A DNA stretch of 64,000 nt from Gongronella butleri (lineage: Eukaryota; Mucoromycota; Mucoromycetes; Mucorales; Cunninghamellaceae): the NCBI GenBank assembly GCA_025201375.1, contig JAIWZP010000031.1:337028-401027 (forward strand). The letters are read 5' to 3'. The position numbers and the translations under genes were made by a program. This document shows, piece by piece, positions 55,134 through 64,000 of this stretch. Under the pieces are notes generated by a model. It made no database searches and was not told the DNA's origin. It was given only the letters and a program-made list of their open reading frames with translations. How positions within the stretch are numbered: position 1 is the stretch's first letter; each line of letters opens with the position of its first letter.

Positions 55134-56480
55134 GATGATTAGAAAAATAAAAATAAAAATAAAAATTCAGGCATTTTCCCCTCAATCCCTTTTATAGACG
55201 GCGCCGACCCATGGAATTATGCAAAAAAAATGCCCGCGCCTGTCGCCTCATTTCTTTCCCCTGTCTTTTTGCTGCCCTCATTGTTTGCTGGATAAGTTTT
55301 TATTTTCTGTTTTGCCCCGCGGACGAACTCACACGCTCAACACCACACTCATCTTGAGACAATCCCATGTTTCTTGAGACGACGCCACAACGAGCGGAAA
55401 AATCGGCGAGAAAGAAAAAAAAAAGAAAGAAAAAGAAGCATGTCTGCAGTTGAACGGCGTTCATTGGGCTGAAAAAGCCATGCACCCTACGCTGCATGAA
55501 TGACAGAATAGAAAAGGAAGCATGCCCCCTCCCCTCTCCTTGTAACGTGTGCCATTGGGCGCCATTGCCCATAATTGTGTCCACAAATGTCGCAAAAAAA
55601 AAAATCAAACATTTGCCCCAATTCGCGGAAAAAGGCTTCCCTCCGCGCATCCATGGCTCTGGATCACGTCCGTGGGTGCGGGCCACGCCCCAATTGCTTG
55701 GCGCGACCGAGGATGGGGGTCTCAAGCCCTATTTTTAATTGTGTCTGACGTGAAATGAGAAGTACACCCGTGTCACAGCACGCAATCACGCACAATTGGG
55801 TGCTCCATTCCTTCTTGTTCATTCATTTCCCTCTTGGATGCCACAGGCCACGGGTTGTTTGAAATTCCTTCGAAATCCGTGGCGCACGGATTTTGAGAAG
55901 ACTGCACCAACAATCAGGGTCCAAATGCCTCGCCTGAGCACGGAAGTGCTCTTTTTTCCCCTTTCTCCCTTTTTTTACCCGCGGACAGAGCCAATTGCGC
56001 TTGCTTGGCGTCTGTTTGAACATGTCACGAGCAAGTCGGCCCTTGTGGACGCCTCATTTCTTTTTTTTTCTTGTTTTTGCACGATTGGCGTGGTGCTACC
56101 GTGCCCACCGCATGAGCCGCACGGCAGCAATTGGCAACTCATGGCAATTAACGCGATAGGTGTGCCCATTGTGCGAGTGGGAGAGAAAGGGGGCCTTTGT
56201 GCGTCACGGTTCCGCAAAACTTTATCTGTGCACCCCGCCAATCGCAGCGGAGCGTGTATGAAATGTGTGATTGCCCGTTTGACGGTGGGATCCGAAATTC
56301 AATTTAGGTGCACACCTCTTGGACCTGGCCACTGGTTTATTAAGTTTTCGCTTTTTGAAGGCATTTTTGCCCTTTTTTTCTCTTTTTTTTTTTTCTTCTT
56401 TTTGCATCACTCTTTTTTTTCTTTCTTTTTTGTGCCCCACCCTTCCACTCTTTTTTTGTCCATTAAAAAAAAAAAAAGAC
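55134..56480. other. Gene-free interval upstream of the LysM gene
   Basis: Open frames present are weakly supported. T-rich leader from 56,370 to 56,462. I see no conserved domain. Confidence 0.5.
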
Positions 56481-57736
56481 ATGCTGGTCAAGTCTTCGAG
56501 CCTCGTTCTTCTTGGCGTGTGGATCACCCAGGCAGCAGCCATTGCGTGTCGCAAGCAATACAACGTGCAGCCTGGCGACACTGTAAAAAAAATCGAGACA
56601 ACTTCATGGATGCGACCATTGGGATGGCTGACCCCCCTTTTTTTATTCATTTCTAGTGCGAGAGTATTGTCAAGGCGACAGGCATCACGCTACGCGAGCT
56701 CTATCGCTGGAATCCGACGGGTACGATCAATCCTTAAAAGAAAAAAAAATTGAAAATTTGGGCTTTTTCGTTGTCTCATTCATGTGCATTCCTGTTTCTT
56801 TAGTGCAAGCAAATTGTGCCAATTTGAATGTGGCACAAGTTTGCTTAGGGTAAGGGCAATATTCAAAGTCCATTTGTCCAAGGTCTAATTGTCTTTTTCC
56901 CCCCTTTTGCCCCCTTTTTTTTTTATCTTTTTTGTGTGACCATAGTCCGTCGGTGCAACAGCGCTATGTTCAAATTGGCGACTCCTCGATCGTGCCCAAT
57001 ATGCCTCCAACGTCATCATCGTCGGGCGTGACCCAGCCCACTGGAATTCCACCCACGACCACGACCGGCGTGCCCACCACGACGACGTCCACGCCCTCGC
57101 CCACGCACAAGCCCACGTACTTGGCACACCTGACCGTCGCTGTCGCGGACGAGACGCATTTCTGCATGTTCTTGCCCACGACTCCTGGCAACAAGGCCGG
57201 CAACAATGGCACTTATGACAACAATGCCATCTCGGACTCGGAAAAGAACGCCACCACCTTTTGCACGCAAAAGGATCTCACGTCCCACGCCAAAAAATTC
57301 CCATTGGGCTTCATCAAGACCGCAAAGTACCAGTATAACAACACTGCAGGCTTTGTTCAGGTCACCGGCAAAATCAATCGCGTCAAATATCACCTCAAGC
57401 ACAAGGACCAAGGCGGACAGGTACGAAAACAGCCCCAAAAAAAAAGTTGGCATTGTCCACGGTTCGCTTCCTCTGGCGCGACGCGCGGTCAATTCGTCCC
57501 CTGACGCGTCCAATTCACAATTTTTTCATTCATTTCTCTTCTAGTACGACAATCACGGCAAGGGCTCGCCCCCCAAATCGATGTGTGTTGGCTATCCGTA
57601 CTATGTGCAGCTCATTGAGCCCGACCAAGGTGATTATTGCATCCGTTGCTGCGCCAATTACGCAGATTGCAATGCGAGCCGCTCGCAATATGGTTGCAAG
57701 CGCGTCGTCCCCGTCTTGCCACAGAATGTAGATTAG
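56481..57736 (+). CDS. Secreted LysM-domain protein with Cys-rich C-terminal domain
   Basis: Exons 56481-56582, 56657-56720, 56804-56849, 56946-57420 and 57545-57736 join to 292 aa. A signal peptide (MLVKSSSLVLLGVWITQAAAIA) leads into one LysM unit (CRKQYNVQPGDTCESIVKATGITLRELYRWNPTVQANCANLNVAQVCLG, about 23-70) with four cysteines, spread over three short exons. LysM domains bind chitin or related N-acetylglucosamine polymers. A Thr/Pro-rich linker (about 85-125) follows. The C-terminal domain (about 130-290) has a distinct pattern: HFCMFLPTTPG, NATTFCTQ, IKTAKYQYN, NRVKYHLKHKDQGGQYDNHG, KSMCVGYPYYVQLIEP, DYCIRCCANYADCNASRSQYGCKRVVP. It looks like a known but unnamed fungal secreted domain. 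Likely cell-wall or extracellular; an effector role is only possible. Confidence 0.85.
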
Positions 57737-58949
57737 CTCTTTTTGTAACTTTTTGTGTGAATATTATGATAAAACAACTGGGGCCATGTTTCCCTGTGCG
57801 CTGCCCCTCGTGTGTCGCGTCCAGGCAAACGCGTCGTGTAATATGACGCGTTTCTTGGCGCCAGCGCTGTATAAAACAAATCCTCAGCGATAGCCCCCGC
57901 TCTTCTTTTGCCCTCCTCTTCAACTTTATAACACAATTGACAGATTCATCTCGCGTTTTCCGTCTCGTTTGTATTATTGTAAGCGTAAAATTGATAAAAC
58001 GTGCAAAAGCACACGTGCCCACGACGTTGCCAATTGACAGATGTGAGCTCATCAGCAAGATGTGAGTGCACCGATTCGCTTGGAATCACTGGCGCCTTGC
58101 CAGGGCTCTAATTCTCGTGTATGGAGGTCAAAACAGGGATTTTTGGGGAAACTCTTTATTTCTGCTCGCACGAGAGCTGATTCAAGGCACCGACTGGTTC
58201 AAGATCGTCTAGCGGGATCGATGCAATTAAAAAATCCTCTGCATTTGAGAAACAAGCGACGAATCAAAGATGGCAAATTTCCATTTTTGTGCTACTACAG
58301 GTTGTAACTCGCCTAATTCGTAGCAGAAACATTTTGGAAAGCAAGCACGATGACAATGCAGTCCAGCTGATTCTTTTGGGGTCTTCTCATGGATGTAGTG
58401 GGTAGTTTTTCTTGCTAATTAAAAAAGCAAAATGGTGATTTACGCGATAAATTGCTTTTTTAAAGCTTTTTAATCTCATGTACCAGCAGATTCTTTGGGT
58501 TTTTGTTGCTGTCGTTGTGTCGCGGTGTTGCTGTGCAATGAAAATGAACATGGATCACACAGTTTTCGAGAAATAGGCAATTGGAGCACGTTTACTTGTT
58601 TTATTCTGCCATTTGCATCTGAATTTGCATCTGAAAAGGTCGGCAACACCGTCGATCGACGACGCCCAGCCTTCTCGTTCAAATGAGTCCACTCACGAGG
58701 CGTTGCGGCCACTGGATGTCGCGCAATAGCCATTTTCGAAAATCAAAAATTCATGGCACACGGATTTGAATGCACAACACAAGGATGGGTGAAGCATCTT
58801 TTGCATTGCGAGAAGTTAATTCATGCTGCGACACCAAAAAAGGGGCTGGGCGGCGGCTCAAAAGTTGAGCACGAAAAAAAAAAAAAAAAAAAGAGCCGAC
58901 CTGCCAACCTTTCTTCTTTTTTTTTCTTTCTCTTTTTGTTTGATCTAGC
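57737..58949. other. Gene-free interval with family A 5' fragment
   Basis: About 58,560-58,745 matches the 5' part of the family A repeat (compare 29,300-29,490): GTTCAAATGAGTCCACTCACGAGGCG and GCCACTGGATGTCGCGCAA. An A tract lies at 58,873-58,891. Nothing else recognised. Confidence 0.55.
58560..58745 (+). repeat. Family A dispersed repeat, 5' fragment
   Basis: TTCAAATGAG.CCACTCACGAG, GCGGCCACTGGATGTCGCGCAAT and CATTTTCGAAAA.CA match the 29 kb and 52 kb copies in order. Only the 5' half of the unit is present. Confidence 0.6.
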
Positions 58950-59380
58950 ATGGCGCAAGGCAGTCTCAAGGCAAAGGCGGCAAAGAATCCCAACGTTAAG
59001 AATTCGACGCGGCAAAAGCAGTCAAAAGTGAAGAAGGGCGGTAAGTAATTGAGAAAAGAGCCGTTTTTACTTCGTTTGATCGTACGACTGACTTTTTTCT
59101 GTTGCTCTGATCAACCAGCTCGTGTTATTGCGCCCAAGCAGTCGACACTTGTCAAGCAACGTGGGCTGCAAAAGGTAAGAAACGATCGAAAGCGCCTTTA
59201 ATGCGGCCACCGGCTCATGTCATTGGGCCATTTTTGTAGAGATTGACGGCGCAAATCAACCGCAACATTGAGAAGCAAATGTCGGTCAAGGCCAATGCCG
59301 TCGGCAAGCTTACGATCATGAAGAAGCTGGCCGAGGACACGGTTGCCGAGGCGCAAACCAGCGGCAAAAAGAAGAAATAA
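58950..59380 (+). CDS. UPF0390 / Leydig cell tumour 10-kDa homologue
   Basis: Exons 58950-59040, 59119-59174 and 59240-59380 join to 95 aa. The MAQG start, lysine-rich N-terminus (LKAKAAKNPNVKN), central RVIAPKQSTLVKQRGLQK (family core G.R.IAPKK...) and a helical lysine-rich C-terminus ending in a KKKK run match the short, highly basic UPF0390 proteins, which include human C19orf53 (L10K). Members are about 90-110 aa, nucleolar or nuclear, of unresolved biochemical role. Exon 1 is preceded by a T-rich leader. Identification rests on the whole pattern, not a single motif. Confidence 0.82.
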
Positions 59381-59921
59381 GCAACCATTGACCTTTTTTC
59401 CACCAGCACCGATTTGCACGCTGACACATTTGCATACCCCCCTCTCATTCAGCTTGTCCAGCCCCTCAATTCATCATAAAATGGCATGACTTTTTATCAA
59501 TTTATTGCAATGAGCTTTTTTTTACTATTTTTTGCCGCATTGTGTGGCCCGAATTGGACGGATGGATCAAAGATGTCGATCACTTGTGGCGAGATTCACG
59601 TGCGTGGGCAATTTTTGCGTGAGAGATCAAACGATCAGTGAAAAGAATTGGCTGCTTTTCATCATCATGACGCCAAATGTGGCCCGTGACGCGCCTTTTC
59701 AACGTCTTCAGGGCACATGGGGCATGAATTGAGTGTCATGTCAAGTTCTGCACGCTCGAAAAAAAAAAAAAAAAGAGGGCGGATCAATCGCAGCCGCGCA
59801 AAAAAAAAAAAAAAAAAAAAAAGGCAGGCGCGGTTTGAAAAATAAAGAAAAGGGGAGTTTTTGGGGAGTTTGCTCTCTTTTCTGTTCCTCTTTTTTTTAA
59901 CATTTATTTCCGCGCAAGCCC
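59381..59921. other. Spacer with A tracts
   Basis: A tracts at about 59,760-59,774 and 59,800-59,822. No gene seen. Confidence 0.55.
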
Positions 59922-60947
59922 ATGTTCAATGCTGGTAAGGATTCAAGTGTGGAGGCATTGGAGGGCAGAGGGGCGGCGGTGTGGATGAACTTTATGAAAT
60001 TGAGACTGACTGTGCGTGTTTTTTCGCTGTTGATCATAGTAGCTACGCTCGTGGGCAAGCGAAAGCGCGAATCAAAGGACGACGACGACGTCGCGCACAA
60101 GCACGTGAGTTTCCATGCAAAGACCGAGACAATAGGCGGCAGCAGCAGCGACGAAGACGACGAAAGCGACGAGGAGGGTGAGCACAGCGACTCGGGTGAC
60201 GACAACCAAGCTGGCAATAGCTCGGACGAGCACGTGGACAAGTTTATCATGGAGAGCGACGCGTCTGACGAGCAGCAAGATACCACGAGCGACGAAAACG
60301 ATGAAGACGACGATGACGACGACGAGCAAGATGGCGATTACAATGTGGACAATGATTCATCCAATGAAGACGATGAAGAAGACCGCGCCGATTCCACTTG
60401 CGATGAGTTTGGCCCGCTCGCCTTTCGCGACCCAGACGATCGTCGCTTTCTCCTCGGCTTTGAATTGCGCCATTTTCAACTTGAACCCCAGTATGACAAG
60501 GAGCTGAACATGGACACCATTGATCTGCGACGAAAAGAGAAATCAATGGAAGATCGCACTCTCAAGCAAGTTGGGGCAAAAGAAAAAAAAAGAGAAAACA
60601 CGAAAACAGACGCGAGAAAAAAAACGCCTCCTAACGCGTTTTTTTTTTTTTCTTGATAGTGACAACATCGTTCAGAGCCTGATCAACTCACTGCTCAACA
60701 GCTCTGATGCCGCCGACAATCAAAAAGGCCAAGAGATGCTCGGTAAGACCGGGAAAGAGAGAAAAAAAAAACAGAAAGAAATGCAAGAAACACGCGCTTG
60801 CTCACGCGATTTTTGCGCCATTTGGCAGAGAAATTGAAGGATTACCAGTCCAAGGCTGCTGATCTGACCGCGGCAAACACAAAGAACGCCGGCAAAGTGC
60901 GCAAAAAGTACACGAAACGCAAAAAGGACACGCCATTGGAACATTAG
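59922..60947 (+). CDS. Acidic nuclear-type protein with KVxF-like motif (unknown)
   Basis: Exons 59922-59934, 60040-60565, 60660-60742 and 60829-60947 join to 246 aa. The second intron requires a GC donor (CTCAA|GCAAGT) to remain in frame. A basic start (VGKRKRESK, a candidate nuclear signal) precedes HKHVSFHAK, which fits the protein-phosphatase-1 docking pattern [KR]-x0-1-[VI]-x-F. A long Asp/Glu/Ser tract (about 50-140) follows, then FGPLAFRDPDDRRFLLGFELRHFQLEP, a helical segment (NIVQSLINSLLNSSDAADNQ) and a lysine-rich tail (KKYTKRKKD). No family was recognised. Acidic plus basic tails suggest a histone or ribosomal-protein chaperone or a PP1 regulator; both are inference. Its stop codon is 37 bp from that of the opposing gene. 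Confidence 0.68.
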
Positions 60948-60984
60948 ACCCCGGCTTTCTCCCTTTATATTAAAAAATCGAAAT

Positions 60985-62454
60985 CTATAGCAGCTTGCCA
61001 TGGCCAAACGACCGTGCCCCAACATATCCTAGCACCGCAATGTACAAGAGATCCACCGTCGAGTCAATAAGCTCGTTTTCCGTGGGAAACAGCTTGATCA
61101 ACACATACCGCCCTGACCTGATGATCCAAATTTAGAATTTGAGCGTGTCGAGTATAAAAAAACACATTTGTATCCATACCTTTCCTGCAGGTCAATCACA
61201 GTGGGCTTGTCCTCAACGAGGCGAAACCATGCGGCCACGCGATCGTCGTGAAAGATATCCTGATATTCGTCAAAATCTTGTTTTGTAAAGTCATTGAAGC
61301 GCTGTGTGTCTACAATGGAGAATGAGACACGATTGCTCTATATATATTTTTACGCGCCATACTTTTGACGCCGCGCAAATCGTGAGAAATGAAGATCATG
61401 CCCTCGCGACCTAGCAAATGGGTAAAAAAAAAAAAAAATGGGAAATGAGTCGCGCTTTTTTCATGTCATTGGCGGCCATTGCCGGGCTTACTTTTTGGCA
61501 AAAAGCCGTTTCTGGAAGCAACAATGAAAAAGGGAGAAATGAGCTGATCGTATATGCACGTGGTTTATGAGATGCGTTTTTTTTTTTTTTTCTTACCCCG
61601 TGTGTGGTGACCGGATGATCAGCTGTGAAACTGAGCAACTTGTGTTGCATCCTACGTATTCCAGCATCAGGTCGACGGCCTTTTCACAATTGAGGATTCT
61701 GCGCGTAATAAAATCAGAGATGAAAAGAAAAAGTCAGCGACAGCGCGCGTTTTGCATGATTATTTTTTTTTTGGTTTTGCGTGGCCCAATTGGCGTTTAC
61801 CTGTAGACACCGCCGTCGTGATACGATACGTAGCTCTCAACACCGGTCAATGCACTATGAAACGTGTTTTTCAGCGGTTCGCGTGTTTCATCTCTTTTTT
61901 TTTTTTGCCTTTTTGTCTGTTTACCTTGGGTGATCCGCCTTTAGGCGAAAGTCAAGGTAGCGATAGCCGTCTTGGACGGTGATTGCCTGGTTGATTGTGT
62001 CGCCAAAGAGGGCGGAAAGATCGAGGGTGTCGAGGCATTGATCGTGTGGATGCAAGCGAGCGGATGTGGTGGTGATGGCGGAGCTGATGCTGATGGGGCT
62101 GCTTGTCCCCGGGCGAGCCCACATGGTTGGGTGCCGTAGCCGCGGAATTCGCGGTGGCCTCGCGGGTGGCGGCGCTTGGACCGACGGCTGGCGCGGCATT
62201 GGCGGTGGTGGCAGCCTTTCAGTGGCTATGGACGTGCTTTCTCGCGTGTTTGTGCTTGTATAGCCTGTCGTATAGCTCGTGCGGCTCGTGGGCTGCTCCA
62301 TTGTCGTGGGAGTCGTGTTCAAAGCCCAGTCGTCGCCGTCGTTTCGTAATGGCGGCGTGGGCGGCGCTACAGAAGACGTTGTGCCGCCCGAGCTTATCAG
62401 TGGCCGTAGCGACGACGTCGTGCTGGCAAACGCACGGCCGTTCAGGGTAGGCAT
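60985..62454 (-). CDS. Unknown protein, 338 aa, with Ser/Pro-rich N-terminus
   Basis: Exons 61925-62454, 61801-61854, 61597-61698, 61492-61511, 61363-61410, 61180-61309 and 60985-61117 join in frame to 338 aa. The first 130 residues are Ser/Thr/Pro-rich and probably disordered. Then a folded part begins: LDTLDLSALFGDTINQAITV, GYRYLDFRLK, GVESYVSYHDGGVYRILN, a cysteine pair in YVGCNTSCSV, LIIRSPHTGNGFLP and GMIFISHDLRGV. It ends with WFRLVEDKPTVIDLQERSGRYVLIKLFPTENELI...IAVLGYVGAR. The closing GRYVLIKL...I.Y.A..GY.G pattern resembles galactose-binding-like (DOC/F5-8) beta-sandwiches found in ubiquitin ligases and F-box proteins. That is a by-eye resemblance only. Extending exon 3 into the apparent intron was needed for frame. 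Confidence 0.65.
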
Positions 62455-62621
62455 AGAATGAAGAAAATGAAGAAAAACGTGAAAAAGAAAGAAAAAAAAA
62501 AGAAAAAAAGAAAAGAAAAAAAAAAAAGGGTCAGACGAGGGCGCAAAAGCGACACAAAGAAAATGGAAATTGTGGGGGGAGGCAGCGCAATTTGCATGAA
62601 TTAGACCGAGGTCCTTTTTTT
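62455..62621. other. Short spacer
   Basis: A-rich leader (62,460-62,528) of the minus-strand gene and the end of the chorismate mutase gene. Confidence 0.5.
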
Positions 62622-63650
62622 TTATTCTTTGGCGGCTTTTTGACCGCGTTGAATCAGGTATTCGACTTCGACTTGCTTTGTCAATGGGATGACCCATCGC
62701 TCGTACAGCTCCACGACGATATTGACCGGGATGCGCAGATGCGTGTTGGCGCCCTCCTCAGCCTGATCGAGCGTCTGACCATAGACCAATGCCTTGCGTC
62801 GCAGGCGTTCCAGGAGCGCCTTTTCCACGGCGCGATTCGTCAGCAATTCATTGATGGCCTCGCGGTCATTGGCAAGCGCAAGACGCGTATACTCTTCGGG
62901 TTTCTCGCGAAACTTGGATTCGGCCACAAACTTGCCTATGAAACCGCGGGGTGGATTACGTCAGTCGATATTTTTGCGCTTTTTTGTGCCTTTTTTTCTA
63001 ATTTCTTACCGTAATGGATGCGTCGGCTGAGCGCCTGCAGGCACTCAATGTCCTTTGTGGCGGCGCTGCCATAATTGTCGTCATCGTAGTCGTCGCAGAT
63101 GCCCGTGACAATGGATTTGATATAAATGTCCATGATTTGGCCGTTGATGTTGATGTCGTCGTCCATGAGGAACTTTTTAAACTTGACAGGCGGCAGCATC
63201 GGCTCGGGGAGCGGCGACGTGAACGCGTACTCATCCGGGCTCGTGTAGCGACGCACGCGTGCTTGGAAAAAAAAATGAGAAAAAAATCATGAATTTCTTG
63301 ATTTCCATGGATTTTCCAAGGTGATCCTTACCATGAACCTTTTCGGTCTCCCATAAAAACAGCTCCAAGAAGCTCTTGTCGCCCGTAGCGCCATTGAATT
63401 CAAGGGCACCGGGCTTGTAGATGCACTGATTCAACGCAAATTGGGCTCGTTCAATGAGTGCTGGAGAAAAAAAAAAAAAGGAAAGATAGAAAAAATGGCA
63501 GATGAGCCACAGGCCCCATCATTGTCGATGCCATTGGCAAAGCAATTGAGACGATTTTTTACCGAAAATGATGGTATCTTCCAAGCGGATAAGGGTGCTT
63601 CTTATCCTATCCAAGGTAAATGGATTGTCCGCAGACGTAAAGTTGCTCAT
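62622..63650 (-). CDS. ARO7: Chorismate mutase (AroQ-type, fungal Aro7)
   Basis: Exons 63563-63650, 63332-63460, 63010-63261 and 62622-62935 join to 260 aa; yeast Aro7 is 256. The enzyme rearranges chorismate to prephenate, committing carbon to phenylalanine and tyrosine. Signature pieces: [154 protein letters not shown] and VVELYERWVIPLTKQVEVEYL. Active-site candidates R, K and E are in the expected places, and the NYGS(A)A region that senses tryptophan or tyrosine in yeast is conserved. Cytosolic, no presequence. Start at 63,650 gives MSNFTSADNPF. Confidence 0.95.
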
Positions 63651-64000
63651 TTGGTAAAAGATAGTAATGGTGACAAGAAAAAAAGAGGGAAAAAAAAAAA
63701 AAGTAGGAAAGAGAAGCAAGTGACGGGCGGTCCCTGATCAGTCTTGGAAAAAAAAAAAAAAAAAAAAAGCACCAATTCATTTTTCGGATGGCGATTTGCT
63801 CAACTTTGTTGGTGATTCATCTTGTCACCTTTGCCATTTGGGATCTTGTGCACCCCTAGAATAAAATAAAATAAAAAAGCATTGGTGGCCAAAAAGTGAA
63901 TCCAATGGCACTTGCTCTTGCCGAACCTCATTTTCTCTTTTTTTTTTCCTCTCTCTCTCTCTCTCCTTTTGGCTATGATGAAAAAAGTCGTGGGGGGTGA
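63651..64000. other. Upstream region of ARO7
   Basis: Contains A tracts (63,690-63,702 and 63,748-63,768), a CT run at 63,950-63,965 and no supported exon before the window ends. Confidence 0.5.

Noticed and set aside
1..64000. CRISPR arrays, operons or prophage-like modules
   Set aside because: Intron-rich genes, splice signals and eukaryotic families rule out a prokaryotic origin; repeats here lack the regular repeat-spacer structure.

Overview
The window is a fungal nuclear chromosome segment. It holds intron-rich protein-coding genes with GT-AG introns mostly under about 150 bp, a Zn2Cys6 regulator, an SREBP-type bHLH factor, a LysM secreted protein, fungal chorismate mutase, Ppx1-type polyphosphatase, a fungal Bir1-like protein and a Crypton DNA transposon of the fungal (Ndc10 plus GCR1_C) type. 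A full-length FANCD2 gene, lost from most yeasts and Dikarya, together with very intron-dense genes points to an early-diverging fungus, most likely Mucoromycota. That placement is inference. No prokaryotic, organellar, rRNA, convincing tRNA or CRISPR sequence was seen.

Layout. 1-9 kb: 5'-truncated DDHD phospholipase (+), Zn2Cys6 regulator (-), PEBP-family protein (+), eIF1 (-). 9-19 kb: a gene-poor repeat island with degenerate dispersed repeats, a roughly 0.5 kb tandem duplication, a minisatellite block and an apparently intact Crypton (13.4-16.0 kb, -) whose five exons join into 756 codons with all tyrosine-recombinase residues. 18.9-25.6 kb: FANCD2 in 27 exons. 25.9-48.9 kb: gene-dense block with SREBP-like factor, cyclin L, single-pass membrane protein, O-fucosyltransferase-like enzyme, Ino4/Mlx-like bHLH, two-repeat Myb/SANT protein, FKBP12, an unknown alpha/beta protein, polyphosphatase, mitochondrial uS15, Bir1-like inhibitor-of-apoptosis protein, a secreted helical protein and an EamA transporter. 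Copies of one dispersed repeat interrupt it at 29-30 kb. 48.9-53.5 kb: second repeat island. 53.5-64 kb: glyoxylate/hydroxypyruvate reductase, a small hydrophilic protein, LysM protein, UPF0390 protein, an acidic nuclear-type protein, an unknown 338-aa protein and chorismate mutase.

There are no operons. Genes are often divergent or tightly convergent (37-52 bp between some stop codons). Several act in genome maintenance or division (FANCD2, Bir1) or in transcription and splicing (Zn2Cys6, SREBP, bHLH, Myb, cyclin L), but the mixture looks like ordinary housekeeping.

The most unusual genome-wide signal is in the introns. Many begin GT followed by a long A run and end in a long T run before AG, so the two intron ends are complementary. 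Three genes need GC-AG introns (GCAAGT or GCAAAT donors) to stay in frame. All gene models were assembled by eye from splice signals, reading-frame continuity and family resemblance. Exon coordinates are given so they can be tested.
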